From Nonomuraea angiospora (GTDB lineage: Bacteria; Actinomycetota; Actinomycetes; Streptosporangiales; Streptosporangiaceae): 64,000 nt of DNA. Below the pieces are notes generated by a model. It saw only the letters and a list, made by a program, of their open reading frames with translations. It did not search any database and was not told the DNA's origin. Of the stretch, positions 1 to 9,152 are shown piece by piece. The number at the start of each line of letters is the position of its first letter. Within the stretch, counting starts at the first letter, position 1. A program made the translations under genes and the position numbers. Location of the stretch: the NCBI RefSeq assembly GCF_014873145.1, contig NZ_JADBEK010000001.1, positions 11,160,001 to 11,224,000 of the forward strand, read 5' to 3'.

Positions 1-87
1 GGGCAGCAACCGCAGGCCGAACGAGAAGTTACGGGCCTGACTGCGCATGATCTGCTCGCAGTGCCGGTACGCGTCGTCGACGCACAC
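1..87 (-). CDS. Squalene/phytoene synthase, N-terminal fragment cut by window edge
   Basis: The minus strand is open through the left edge for 29 codons and reads VCVDDAYRHCEQ followed by SQARNFSFGLRLLP. The pattern AY-x-x-C-E-x-x-x-R-x-x-ARNF-x-x-G-x-RLLP is the typical start of trans-isoprenyl diphosphate synthases that join two C15 or C20 units (HpnD, HpnC or CrtB type), which feed hopanoid or carotenoid synthesis. I chose the GTG at 87; a slightly longer N-terminus is possible because no clear ribosome binding site fixes it. The aspartate-rich catalytic motifs lie outside the window, so squalene and phytoene synthase cannot be told apart. Confidence 0.65.
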   Translation of the reverse strand, partial: MCVDDAYRHCEQIMRSQARNFSFGLRLLP

Positions 88-376
88 CGCCCCGGCCCCG
101 TCATGAGCAGAGGCGCAATCATGCCGTCGCCACAGATTCGCGGCGCGGGCGAACATCATGGCCGCGACGGCCGTTCGCGTCGTTTCCCCCAAGACATGAG
201 AGATGGCTGTCCGTTATGTCGCGGCGATAAACTCGGGCACCGTCCCGATGGCGCGCTGCCGGTAATTGCCGGACGAATTGTTTACGTCCCGATGAACTAT
301 TCCGCCGGCCCGGACAATGGCCCGGGAATTTCGCGGCGCGCGTTTGGCGCGGGCGTGCGGGGTAGGGCTGGACGGG

Positions 377-1474
377 GTGAGCACCATCGAGCGGGTCGCG
401 GCGAGCGCCTACCGGATACCGACCGATCAGCCCGAGGGCGACGGCACCCTGGCCTGGCGGGCGACCACGCTGGTGGTCGTCACGGTGACGGCCGGCGACA
501 CGACCGGCACGGGCTGGACCTACGCCCCCGCAGCCACGGCGTCCCTCGTGAGCGAGCTGCTCAACGAGACGCTCACGGGGGCCGACGCGCTCGGCATCCC
601 CGCCCTGTCGGCCGCCATGAACCGGCAGGTCCGCAATGCCGGCCGGCCCGGCGTCGCCGGATACGCGCTCTCCGCGGTGGACGTCGCGCTGTGGGATCTG
701 AAGGCGCGGCTGCTCGGCGTCCCGCTCGTGCGCCTGTTCGGCGCGGCGCGCGAGGAGGTCCCGCTGTACGGCTCGGGCGGATTCACGACGTATGACGACG
801 AAGCCACCACGGCCCAGCTCGCCGGCTGGGTGCACGGCCAGGGCATCGCCCGGGTGAAGATCAAGATCGGCGAGTCCTCCGGCACGTGCCCCGAGCGCGA
901 CCTGCACCGCGTGGCGCTGGCCCGCCGCGTCATCGGCGAGCGGGCCGAGCTGTACGTCGACGCCAACGGCGCTTACACGGCCAAGCAGGCCGTCCGGGTG
1001 GCCGAGCGGATGCGCGAGCACGAGGTGACCTGGTTCGAGGAGCCGGTCTCCTCCGACGACCTGGCCGGGCTGCGGCTGGTCCGCGAGCACAGCGCCGCCG
1101 ACGTGACCGCCGGGGAGTACGGCTGCGACCCGCCCTACTTCACCCGCATGTGCCAGGCCCAGGCCGTGGACTGCCTCCAGGTCGACGCCACCCGCTGCGG
1201 CGGCTACACCGGCTGGTTCGCCGCCACCGCCGTCGCCGCCGGGCACCACCTGCAGGTCTCCGCCCACTGCGCGCCCAACCTGCACCTGCCGGCCGCGGCC
1301 GCCACCGTCAACCTGCGCCACATCGAGTGGTTCCACGACCACCAGCGCATCGAGTCCACCCTGTTCGACGGGGCCGCGGACCCCACCGGCGGCCGGGCGC
1401 GCCCGCAGACCGGCACCCCCGGCCACGGCCTGACCCTGCGCACCGGCACCGCACAGAGTTACCGCGTCGCCTGA
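377..1474 (+). CDS. Enolase-superfamily (mandelate racemase/muconate lactonizing type) dehydratase or racemase
   Basis: This 365-residue protein has the layout of the mandelate racemase/muconate lactonizing subgroup, which abstracts the alpha-proton of a carboxylate substrate with Mg2+. Visible active-site elements are the KIK pair (Lys161, Lys163), metal ligands in the YVDANG, WFEEP and TAGEYG motifs (about Asp195, Glu221 and Glu247), and a His in SAHCAPN (about His297). The open frame extends to 317, but homology-like sequence begins at the GTG at 377. The gene is convergent with rbsD and ends four bases before its stop. Sugar-acid dehydration (gluconate- or galactonate-type) is plausible given the sugar-rich context, but the substrate cannot be read from sequence. 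Confidence 0.85.
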   Translation: MSTIERVAASAYRIPTDQPEGDGTLAWRATTLVVVTVTAGDTTGTGWTYAPAATASLVSELLNETLTGADALGIPALSAAMNRQVRNAGRPGVAGYALSAVDVALWDLKARLLGVPLVRLFGAAREEVPLYGSGGFTTYDDEATTAQLAGWVHGQGIARVKIKIGESSGTCPERDLHRVALARRVIGERAELYVDANGAYTAKQAVRVAERMREHEVTWFEEPVSSDDLAGLRLVREHSAADVTAGEYGCDPPYFTRMCQAQAVDCLQVDATRCGGYTGWFAATAVAAGHHLQVSAHCAPNLHLPAAAATVNLRHIEWFHDHQRIESTLFDGAADPTGGRARPQTGTPGHGLTLRTGTAQSYRVA

Positions 1475-1478
1475 CGGG

Positions 1479-1868
1479 TCAGAAGGCCACGCCGCAGCGC
1501 AGGATGACGTTGGCGTACGGGTGCGCCTCGCCGGTGCGCACCACCAGCCTGCTGGCGGCGGACAGCTCCTTGAGCCGTTCGTGCGGCACGTACGCCAGCG
1601 CCGGCAGCCGCTCGCCGAGCAGCGCGTCGCAGCCGGGGTTGCCCGCCCGGACCTCCTCGGCCGCCGTGGCGCCCTCGACGACGATCTCGGCGAGGATGCC
1701 GTCGAGCACGTCGGCGAACGACGGGATGCCCGCCACGAACGCCAGGTCCACCACCTCCACCCCCGCCGGCAGTGGCATGCCGCTGTCGCAGATGAGCAGC
1801 TCGTCGGTGTGCCCGAGCCGCGCCAGTGCGCCCGCCAGGGCCGCGTTGATGACGCCGCCGCGCTTCAC
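1479..1868 (-). CDS. rbsD: D-ribose pyranase
   Basis: At 129 residues it matches the usual RbsD length. The start VKRGGVINAALAGALARLGHTD and the run CDSGMPLP are characteristic of the ribose pyranase/fucose mutarotase fold, which interconverts the beta-pyranose and furanose forms of ribose so that ribokinase can use it. The GTG start overlaps the rbsK stop as GTGA, so translation is coupled to rbsK. It is the last gene of the ribose operon. The C-terminal YANVILRCGVAF is also typical of the family. Confidence 0.93.
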   Translation of the reverse strand: MKRGGVINAALAGALARLGHTDELLICDSGMPLPAGVEVVDLAFVAGIPSFADVLDGILAEIVVEGATAAEEVRAGNPGCDALLGERLPALAYVPHERLKELSAASRLVVRTGEAHPYANVILRCGVAF

Positions 1869-2758
1869 AGCTCCTCCACCTCCGCCAACGTCGGGTACGA
1901 ATCCTGCGCCCCCGGCCTGCGCACGGCCGCCGCGCCCACCCGGGCGGCGAACGCCGCGGCCTCCGTGAGCGGCTCGCCCGCGGCCAGCCGCCAGGCCAGC
2001 GCCCCCGTGAACGCGTCGCCGGCCCCCGTGGTGTCCACGGCCGCCACGCGGGGACTGGGCACCGCCTGGACCACGCCGTCCTCGGCCACCACGGCCCCGT
2101 CGGCGCCCAGCGTGATGACGACCGAGCGGGGGCCGCGCGCCAGCAGCTCCCTGGCCTGCCGCTCCGGCTCGCCGGGCGCGCCGAGCAGCAGGGCCGCCTC
2201 GTGCTCGTTGACCACCAGCGGATCGCACAGCGCCAGCAGCTCGTCCGGCACCGCGACGGCCGGCGACAGGTTGAGCACCGCGCGCCGGGCCAGCCGGGCC
2301 GCGGCGAGCACCGCCGGCAGCGGGATCTCCAGCTGCAGGGACACGACCGGGGCCGAGCGCAGCAGCGGCGCCGCGTCCAGCACGTCGCCCTCGGTGAGCC
2401 GGGCGTTGGCGCCGGGGGCGACGATGATGCTGTTGTCGCCCCGCGGCCCGACGGCGATCATGGCGATGCCGCTGGCGGCCGCCGTGTCGCGCAGGTGGCC
2501 GAGGTCCACGCCGTCGCGTTCCAGCGACTCGCGCAGCAGCCGCCCGTGCCCGTCGGCGCCGACCCGGCCGAGCAGCGCCACCCGCGCGCCGAGCCGGGCG
2601 GCGGCCACGGCCTGGTTGGCGCCCTTGCCCCCGGGATGGACGGCCGGCTGCGAGCCGAGCACGGTCTCGCCGGGCGCGGGATGCCGTTCGACCTGGACGA
2701 CCAGGTCGGCGTTGGCCGACCCTACGACCACGACGTCGTGTTCGCCCACGGAGCTCAT
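1865..2758 (-). CDS. rbsK: Ribokinase (PfkB family)
   Basis: The 297-residue protein has both PfkB signatures: the N-terminal glycine-rich GGKGANQAVAAARLGA segment, which binds the sugar, and the C-terminal DTTGAGDAFTGALA segment with the catalytic aspartate and anion hole. It should phosphorylate D-ribose at O5 with ATP in the cytoplasm. The ATG at 2758 overlaps the rbsB stop as ATGA, and the stop overlaps the rbsD start as GTGA, so rbsB, rbsK and rbsD are translationally coupled. Confidence 0.95.
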   Translation of the reverse strand: MSSVGEHDVVVVGSANADLVVQVERHPAPGETVLGSQPAVHPGGKGANQAVAAARLGARVALLGRVGADGHGRLLRESLERDGVDLGHLRDTAAASGIAMIAVGPRGDNSIIVAPGANARLTEGDVLDAAPLLRSAPVVSLQLEIPLPAVLAAARLARRAVLNLSPAVAVPDELLALCDPLVVNEHEAALLLGAPGEPERQARELLARGPRSVVITLGADGAVVAEDGVVQAVPSPRVAAVDTTGAGDAFTGALAWRLAAGEPLTEAAAFAARVGAAAVRRPGAQDSYPTLAEVEEL

Positions 2759-3708
2759 GCCCCGGTGAACTCGGACAGGTTGTCCTTGGCGGCGACCTTC
2801 ACCGGCACGTTGGCGGTGGCCTCCAGCTGCTCGCTCTTGACGGCCTTGACCGCGTTCTGGACGGACTGCCGGCCGAGCAGGGCCGGCTGCTGGGCGATGC
2901 TGGCCGCCAGCGTGCCGGCCTCGATCGCCTTCAGGCCGTCGGGGGTGCCGTCGAAGCCGACCACCTTGACGCCCTTGCCGGCCTTGGCGCCGAGCGCCTT
3001 GATCGCGCCGAGCGCCATCTCGTCGTTCTCGGCGAACACGCCGGTGACGCCGGGGTGCGACTGCAGCAGGTTCGTCATGACGTCCAGGCCCTTGGCGCGG
3101 TCGAAGTCGGCCGGCTGCTGGGCGACGACCTTGATGCCGGGGAACGCCTTGATGCCGTCGGCGAAGCCCTGGCCGCGGTCGCGCGAGGCGGAGGTGCCGG
3201 GCACGCCCTGGAGGACGACGACCTCGCCCTTCTCGCCGATCTCCTTGGCGAGCCGCTCCGCGGCCAGCTTGCCGCCGGCCACGTTGTCGGAGGCGACGGT
3301 CTGGGCGACCTTGCCCCCGTTGACGCCGCGGTCCACGGCGATCACGGGGATGTTGGAACGTTCCGCCACCTTGACCGCCGGCGCGGCGGCGTCGGAGTCG
3401 ACCGGGTTGATGATGATCGCCTTCATGCTCTGGCTGGTGAAGTTCTGCACCTCGTTGACCTGCTGGGAGGCGTCGTTCTGGGCGTCGGTGACGGTCAGCG
3501 TGACGCCCAGCTTCTTGGCCTCGGCCTCGGCCCCGGCGCGCAGCTGCACGAAGTAGGGGTTGTTCAGGGTGGAGATCGACATGCCGATCTTGACGTCGCC
3601 GCCGGAGGCGGCCCCCGCCGAGCCTGCGGAGGACGTGCCGGACGAGCCGCAGGCGGTCAGGCCGAGGGTCAGTGCGGCGCCCGCCGCTACGAGGGCGTGG
3701 ATGCGCAT
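2755..3708 (-). CDS. rbsB: Ribose ABC transporter substrate-binding lipoprotein
   Basis: This is a periplasmic-binding-protein type I family member. The N-terminus MRIHALVAAGAALTLGLTAC ends in a lipobox (LTAC), so the mature protein should be a lipid-anchored extracytoplasmic receptor. Motifs such as MSISTLNNPYF, NPVDSDA, VDRGVNGG and the late GFDGTPDG are typical of ribose and related sugar receptors. A TTG start at 3723 is possible, but GAGG sits inside that extension about eight bases before the ATG at 3708, which I therefore prefer. It follows rbsC by 43 bp and overlaps rbsK. Confidence 0.93.
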   Translation of the reverse strand: MRIHALVAAGAALTLGLTACGSSGTSSAGSAGAASGGDVKIGMSISTLNNPYFVQLRAGAEAEAKKLGVTLTVTDAQNDASQQVNEVQNFTSQSMKAIIINPVDSDAAAPAVKVAERSNIPVIAVDRGVNGGKVAQTVASDNVAGGKLAAERLAKEIGEKGEVVVLQGVPGTSASRDRGQGFADGIKAFPGIKVVAQQPADFDRAKGLDVMTNLLQSHPGVTGVFAENDEMALGAIKALGAKAGKGVKVVGFDGTPDGLKAIEAGTLAASIAQQPALLGRQSVQNAVKAVKSEQLEATANVPVKVAAKDNLSEFTGA

Positions 3709-3751
3709 GGGGTGGTACCTCAATCTCTTTCTTACGGGGTTTGCGGTGATG

Positions 3752-4720
3752 TCAGCGGCCGCTTCGGCGGCGCAGGGTGTCGAGCAGGACGGCCAGGGCG
3801 ATCACGACGCCGATCACGACCTGCTGCCAGAAGGCCGACACCGACAGCAGGTTCAGCCCGTTGCGCAGGACGGCCAGGATGAGCGCGCCGACCAGCGTGC
3901 CGAGCGCCCTGCCCTTGCCGCCCGACAGGCTCGCCCCGCCGATGACCACGGCGGCGATCGCGTCCAGCTCGTAGCCGGAGGCGGCCTGCGGCTGGGCCGA
4001 GGCCAGCCGGCTGGCCAGGACGACGCCGGCCACCGCGGCGAACGCGCCGGACAGCGCGTAGGTGACGAGCTTCTGCCTGCTGACGGCGATGCCGGACAGC
4101 CGGGCGGCCTCCTCGTTGCCGCCGATGGCGTACATCGCCCGGCCGGAGTAGGTGCGGTTGAGCACGACGGCGGCGACCACGCCCATGAGCGCCATCACCA
4201 GCACGGGCACCGGCAGGTAGCCGCCGACGGTGTCGCCCAGGTGGGAGACCGCCTCCGGCATCTCGATGGGGCTGCCCTGGGAGACCACCAGGGCCAGGCC
4301 GCGCGCCACGCCCAGCATGGCGAGCGTGGCGATGAACGGCGGCAGCTTGCCGTACGCGACGAGCGCGGCGTTGACCAGCCCGCAGCCGATGCCGACGGCG
4401 AGCGCGACGAGCGTGGCCAGCGGCCAGGGCAGCCCGCTGTCGGCGGCCGTCCAGGCCAGCGTGATCGCCGACAGGGCGGCCACGGCGCCGACGGACAGGT
4501 CGATCCCGCCGGTGATGATGACGAACGTCGAGCCGAACGCGAGGATCGCGGTGACCGCCGCCTGGACGCCCACGTTCAGCAGGTTCGTCACGGTCAGGAA
4601 GTCGCCGGACAGCAGCGACAGGGCCACGACGAGCACGACGAGCGCCGCGACCGAGCCGTTCTCGGCCAGCAGGGTCCTGGCCGTCGGCCGTACGGCCAGC
4701 ACGTTAGTGGACACGAGCAT
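3752..4720 (-). CDS. rbsC: Ribose ABC transporter permease
   Basis: The 322-residue protein is almost entirely hydrophobic with about eight to ten membrane segments. It carries the permease signatures ITGGIDLSVGA in the first half and YAIGGNEEAARLSGI near the middle, both typical of the RbsC/XylH/AraH family (BPD_transp_2). It forms the membrane channel for sugar import with RbsA and RbsB. Its start overlaps the 3' end of rbsA by 17 bases. A GTG at 4714 is an alternative start. Confidence 0.94.
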   Translation of the reverse strand: MLVSTNVLAVRPTARTLLAENGSVAALVVLVVALSLLSGDFLTVTNLLNVGVQAAVTAILAFGSTFVIITGGIDLSVGAVAALSAITLAWTAADSGLPWPLATLVALAVGIGCGLVNAALVAYGKLPPFIATLAMLGVARGLALVVSQGSPIEMPEAVSHLGDTVGGYLPVPVLVMALMGVVAAVVLNRTYSGRAMYAIGGNEEAARLSGIAVSRQKLVTYALSGAFAAVAGVVLASRLASAQPQAASGYELDAIAAVVIGGASLSGGKGRALGTLVGALILAVLRNGLNLLSVSAFWQQVVIGVVIALAVLLDTLRRRSGR

Positions 4721-6212
4721 CCTCCACCTCGGTGACGGCCAGCGCCATCACGGAGTCCTGGTTCGCGTCGGCGGCCTCCAGCTCGCCGACGAGCCTGCCT
4801 CTGGCCATGACGAGGATGCGGTCGCTCATCCCGAGGATCTCGGGCAGATCGCTGGAGATCATGAGGACCGCGTGGCCGGAGGCGGTGAGCGAATTGATCA
4901 ACTGGTAGATCTCGACCTTGGCGCCGACGTCGATGCCGCGCGTCGGCTCGTCGAGAATGAGCACGCTGGCGTCGGCGAGCAGCCACTTGCCGATCACGAT
5001 CTTCTGCTGGTTGCCGCCCGACAGGGTGCGCACCTCCTGGCCGAGGTGGCTCATCCGCACGCCGAGCTGGTCGGCCACCCGCGCGGCGGCCTGGCGCTGC
5101 CCGGCGCGGTCGACGAATCCGCCGTGGCTGGCGCCGCGCAGGGTGACCAGGCCCAGGTTCTCGGCGATGTCGGCGCCCAGGACGAGCCCCTGGCCCTTGC
5201 GGTCCTCGGGGACCAGGCCGAGCCCGGCCTCCATGGCGGCGCGCACGTCGCCGGGGGGCAGCCGCCGGCCGCGTACGAGCACCTCGCCCGAGTCGGGGGC
5301 GTCGGCGCCGAACACCGCCCGGGCCACCTCGGTGCGGCCCGCGCCGACCAGCCCGGCCAGGCCGACGACCTCGCCGGCCCGCACCTCGAAGGACACGCCG
5401 GAGAACGCGCCGGCCCGGCCCAGGTCGCGCACCTGCAGCAGCGGCTCGCCGGCCGCAGTGGCCTGGCGCGGGTATTGCTGGTCGATGGGCCGGCCCACCA
5501 TGAGCCGGATCAGCTCCTCCTCGGGCGTGCCGGCCGGCACCTGGGCCACGGAGCGGCCGTCGCGCAGCACGGTCACCCGGTCGCCGATCTGGGCGATCTC
5601 CTCCAGGTGGTGGGTGATGAACACGACCGCGACGCCCCGCTCGCGCAGCTGCCCGACCAGGTCGAACAGGCGCCCCACCTCGCTGGTGGTGAGCACGGCG
5701 GTGGGCTCGTCCATGATGAGGACGCGGGCGTTCAGCGCGAGCGCCTTGGCGATCTCGACCATCTGCATCTGCGCGATGCCCAGGTCGGCGACGCGGGTGC
5801 GCGGGTCGACGCCGACGCCCACCAGGTCGAGCATGCCGCGGGCCTGCTCGTGCATGCGCCGCGTGTCCACGAACCCGAAGCGGCGGGGCGGCCGGCCCAG
5901 GGCGAGGTTCTCGCCCACGGTCAGCTGGGGGACCAGGTTGAACTCCTGGTAGATCGTGGCGATGCCGAGCCGCTGGGCGTCGGAGGCGTTGCGGATGGCG
6001 ACCGGTTCGCCGTCGACGAGGATGCGGCCGCTGTCGGGCTGGTAGGCGCCGGACAGCATCTTGATGAGCGTGCTCTTGCCGGCGCCGTTCTCGCCGAGCA
6101 GGACGTGCACCTCGCCCGCGCGCAGGTCGAAGTCGACGCCGTCGAGCGCCACCACGCCGGGGAACCTCTTGCCGAGCCCCTCGACCCGCAGGATCTCGCG
6201 TGCCTGGCTCAC
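4704..6212 (-). CDS. rbsA: Ribose ABC transporter ATP-binding protein (two ABC domains)
   Basis: The protein of about 502 residues has two fused nucleotide-binding domains, as in RbsA/AraG/XylG. The first has Walker A GENGAGKST, the Q-loop region IYQEFNLVPQLTVGENL and Walker B VLIMDEPTAVL. The second has a degenerate Walker A region (LAGLVGAGRTEVAR), the signature LSGGNQQK and Walker B VLILDEPTRGIDVG, a degenerate-site arrangement known for this family. The GTG at 6212 overlaps the rbsR stop as GTGA; the longer open frame upstream is rbsR in another frame. It powers the importer made by rbsC and rbsB. Confidence 0.95.
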   Translation of the reverse strand: MSQAREILRVEGLGKRFPGVVALDGVDFDLRAGEVHVLLGENGAGKSTLIKMLSGAYQPDSGRILVDGEPVAIRNASDAQRLGIATIYQEFNLVPQLTVGENLALGRPPRRFGFVDTRRMHEQARGMLDLVGVGVDPRTRVADLGIAQMQMVEIAKALALNARVLIMDEPTAVLTTSEVGRLFDLVGQLRERGVAVVFITHHLEEIAQIGDRVTVLRDGRSVAQVPAGTPEEELIRLMVGRPIDQQYPRQATAAGEPLLQVRDLGRAGAFSGVSFEVRAGEVVGLAGLVGAGRTEVARAVFGADAPDSGEVLVRGRRLPPGDVRAAMEAGLGLVPEDRKGQGLVLGADIAENLGLVTLRGASHGGFVDRAGQRQAAARVADQLGVRMSHLGQEVRTLSGGNQQKIVIGKWLLADASVLILDEPTRGIDVGAKVEIYQLINSLTASGHAVLMISSDLPEILGMSDRILVMARGRLVGELEAADANQDSVMALAVTEVEDARVH

Positions 6213-7225
6213 GAGCGGCCCTCCTTCCTCGTGTCCGTCTCGCCGCAGGACTCGCGCGCCACGAGCCTGGCGGGCAGCACCACCGACTCGGCGGCCCGGC
6301 CGCTCAGCGCGTCGAGGATCACCCGGACCGCGCGCCGGCCCAGCTCGGCGGTGGGCTGTCCGATCGCGGTGATGCGGGGATGGACGTGGTTGAACCACGG
6401 CACGTCGTCGAACGAGGCCAGCGCGACGTCGCGGGGGATTTCCAGGCCGCGCTCGCTGATCGCGTCGAGCGCGCCGAGTGCCATGAGGTTGTCGCCCAGG
6501 AAGATCGCCTGCGGCGGTTCGGGCAGGTCGAGCAGTTCGGCGGTGATCCGCTGGCCGCTGCCGGCGCGGAAGTCCCCGACGCGTACGTACTCCTTCGGGA
6601 CCTCCAGGCCGTGCTCGGCCGCCGCCCGCAGGAAGGCCTCGGTCCGCTCGCGCCCGGTGGACAGGGTGCTCGGCCCGGAGACGAACGCGATCCGCCGGTG
6701 CCCGAGGGCGCGCAGGTGGGCGACCAGCTCGGCGATGGCGGTGCTGCCGTCGGCCCGCACCGAGGGCACCTCCACGCCGCTCAGCGTGCGGTCGAGGAAG
6801 ACCAGCGGCCGCTCTCCCCGGCTGACCTCCTCCACCAGGGGCGTCACCTCGGCGGTGGGGCAGATCAGCAGCCCGTCGACCCGCCGTTCGAGCAGGGTGC
6901 GCACGTAGTGGTCCTGCTGGTCGGCGCGCTCGTCGGCGTTGCCGATGATCACGGTGTAGCCGGCCTCGCGGGCCTCGTCCTCCACGGCCCGCGCCAGCTC
7001 GGCGAAGAACGGGTTGAGGATGTCGCCGATGATCAGCCCGAGCGTCCTGGTGGCCTCGGTGCGCAGCGACCGGGCGACGGCGTTGGGCCGGTAGTTGAGC
7101 GCGGCCATCGCGTCGTGGACCCGGTTGCGCGTCTCCTCGGTGACGGAGGGGTTGTCGTTCAGCACCCGGGAGACCGTCGCGACGGAGACGCCCGCCTGCG
7201 CGGCGACATCTTTGATACGAGCCAC
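6209..7225 (-). CDS. rbsR: LacI-family ribose operon repressor
   Basis: The 338-residue protein has an N-terminal LacI helix-turn-helix (IKDVAAQAGVSVATVSRVLN) with the hinge helix NAVARSLRTEATRTLG, then a type I periplasmic-binding-like sensor domain. The GTG start at 7225 is set by a good GGAGGT site a few bases upstream. It is the first gene of the rbs operon and overlaps rbsA, so it should be autoregulated. Two identical 16-bp operators lie immediately upstream of its own start and between it and the divergent glycosidase gene. Ribose is the likely effector from operon context. Confidence 0.92.
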   Translation of the reverse strand: MARIKDVAAQAGVSVATVSRVLNDNPSVTEETRNRVHDAMAALNYRPNAVARSLRTEATRTLGLIIGDILNPFFAELARAVEDEAREAGYTVIIGNADERADQQDHYVRTLLERRVDGLLICPTAEVTPLVEEVSRGERPLVFLDRTLSGVEVPSVRADGSTAIAELVAHLRALGHRRIAFVSGPSTLSTGRERTEAFLRAAAEHGLEVPKEYVRVGDFRAGSGQRITAELLDLPEPPQAIFLGDNLMALGALDAISERGLEIPRDVALASFDDVPWFNHVHPRITAIGQPTAELGRRAVRVILDALSGRAAESVVLPARLVARESCGETDTRKEGRS

Positions 7226-7234
7226 CTGACCTCC

Positions 7235-7250
7235 ATGTAATCGGTTACAT
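7235..7250. promoter_or_regulatory. LacI-type operator, copy 1
   Basis: ATGTAATCGGTTACAT is a CG-centred imperfect palindrome of the LacI operator class, mismatched only at the positions flanking the central CG. It sits ten bases upstream of the rbsR start codon and overlaps the rbsR ribosome binding region. RbsR is the obvious ligand because it is encoded next to the site. Confidence 0.82.
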
Positions 7251-7256
7251 GAGGGT

Positions 7257-7272
7257 ATGTAATCGGTTACAT
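7257..7272. promoter_or_regulatory. LacI-type operator, copy 2 (identical)
   Basis: This is an exact second copy of ATGTAATCGGTTACAT, 22 bp from the first. The spacing is about two helical turns, so two dimers would bind the same face of the DNA. The pair lies between the divergent starts of rbsR and the GH2 gene and can control both directions. Confidence 0.82.
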
Positions 7273-7325
7273 GATTGTGAATCGATAGGCTCTGTGATTC
7301 AGGTCACATTCTCGAAAGGTGCCAG

Positions 7326-9138
7326 ATGCCGAGTTCCGCTCCCCATGACGTCCCCCGCCCGGAATACCCCCGCCCGCAGCTCGTCCGGGAGGACTGGCTC
7401 AACCTCAACGGACCGTGGCAGTTCGAGATCGACGCCGCGGACTCCGGCCTGGAGCGCGGCCTGCGCGAGCGCGAGCTCTCCGGGACGATCACCGTGCCCT
7501 TCGCGCCGGAGTCGGAGCTGTCCGGCCTCGGGCACACCGACTTCATGGAGGCGGTGTGGTACCGCCGCACCGTGACGATCCCGGCCGCCTGGGCGGGCCG
7601 CCGGACGCTGCTGCACTTCGGCGCCGTGGACCACGACGCCACGGTATGGGTCAACGGCGTCGAGGTGGCCCGCCACCGCGGCGGCTTCTCCCCGTTCACG
7701 GCCGACCTGTCGGCCGTGGCGCGCCCCGGTGAGGAGGCCACGATCGTGGTACGCGCCCGCGACTCCCGGCACGGCCTCCAGGCGCGCGGCAAGCAGTCCA
7801 CCAGGTACCGGAACTTCGAGTGCCTCTACACCCGCACCACGGGGATCTGGCAGACGGTGTGGCTGGAGCCCGTCCCTGACGTACACCTGCGCCGCCCGCG
7901 CATCACCCCATGACGTGGCGGCCTCCTCCTTCGGCGTCGTCGTCCCGCTGTCCGGCAACCGCCCCGGCAGCGCGGTCCGCGTGACCGTCTCCGACGGTGA
8001 CGGCGTCGTCGCCACCGAGACCGTCCGCGCCGACGTGGACCTCGCCCCCTCCGTACGCCTGCGGCTGCCCGCGGACCGGACCCGCCTGTGGGAGCCGGGC
8101 GACGGCTTCCTCTACGGCGTCAGGATCGAGCTGCTCGACGCCGCGGGCGCCGTCACGGACGCCGCCGGCAGCTACGCCGGGTTACGCTCGATCGCGATCG
8201 ACGGCAAGCGCGTGCTCATCAACGGCCGCCCCGTCTTCCAGCGGCTCGTGCTCGACCAGGGCTACTACCCCGACGGCCTCATGACCGCCCCCACCGACGC
8301 CGCGCTCCTGCGGGACATCGAGCTGTCGCTGGCCGCGGGCTTCAACGGCGCGCGCCTGCACCAGAAGGTGTTCGAGGAGCGCTTCCTCTACCACGCCGAC
8401 CGGCTGGGCTACCTGGTGTGGGGCGAGTTCGGCGACTGGGGCGCCTCCACCGGGCACGAGCAGCGGCCGACCGCCTCCTTCGTCACGCAGTGGCTGGAGG
8501 TCCTCGAACGGGACGTCTCCCACCCGTCGATCATCGGCTGGTGCCCGCTCAACGAGACCACCCAGGAGATCCACGACCACGTCACCCAGCTCGACGACGT
8601 CACGCGCGGGATGTTCCTGGCCACGAAACTCGCCGACCCCACCCGCCCGGTCATCGACGCCTCGGGCTACAGCCACCGCGTACGGGAGAGCGACATCTAC
8701 GACTCGCACAACTACGAGCAGGAGCCCGTCGCGTTCGCCGAACAGCTGAGCGGACTGGGCAAGGACGAGCCGTTCGTCAACGGCGCGCCCGATCGGCCGA
8801 TCTCCGTCCCCTACCGCGGGCAGCCGTACCTCGTCAGCGAGTACGGCGGCATCTGGTGGAACCCGGAGCTCGCCGGGACCGAGCAGGACGCGGACCGCGA
8901 GAGCTCATGGGGCTACGGGCAGCGGGTGCGGGACGAGGAGGAGTTCCACACCCGCTTCGCCGGCCTGACCGGGACGCTGCTGGACGACCCGGACATGTTC
9001 GGCTACTGCTACACGCAGCTGACCGACGTGTTCCAGGAGGAGAACGGCATCTACCGCTTCGACCGGACGGCCAAGCTCGACGTCGATCGCGTCCGCGCGG
9101 TCCAGTCCCGGCCGGCCGCCTCCGAACGGCGCCCATGA
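7326..9138 (+). pseudogene. Family 2 glycoside hydrolase (beta-galactosidase type), frameshifted
   Basis: The first reading frame (7326-7913) encodes the sugar-binding jelly-roll domain (PRPQLVREDWLNLNGPWQFE, TVWVNGVEVARHRGGFSPF) and stops at a TGA at 7911. The rest continues in the next frame to 9138, with the immunoglobulin-like domain and the TIM barrel. Both catalytic glutamates are present in the second part: the acid/base in CPLNET (codon at 8554) and the nucleophile in VSEYGG (codon at 8839). Removing one C from the CCCC run at 7906-7909 restores a single frame of about 604 residues. No other damage is seen, so this is either a very recent mutation or a sequencing error. AAAGG precedes the ATG. 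The gene is divergent from the ribose operon and shares its operators. Confidence 0.85.
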
Positions 9139-9152
9139 CCTCGATGCCGGCG

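Noticed and set aside
61..795. Plus-strand frame before and inside the enolase-superfamily gene
   Set aside because: The first part overlaps the isoprenoid synthase start on the other strand and the rest is out of frame with the enzyme.
4230..6908. Plus-strand open frame of 892 codons opposite rbsA and rbsC
   Set aside because: The opposite strand encodes the recognised ABC transporter genes; this frame is His/Ala/Gly-rich by codon complement.
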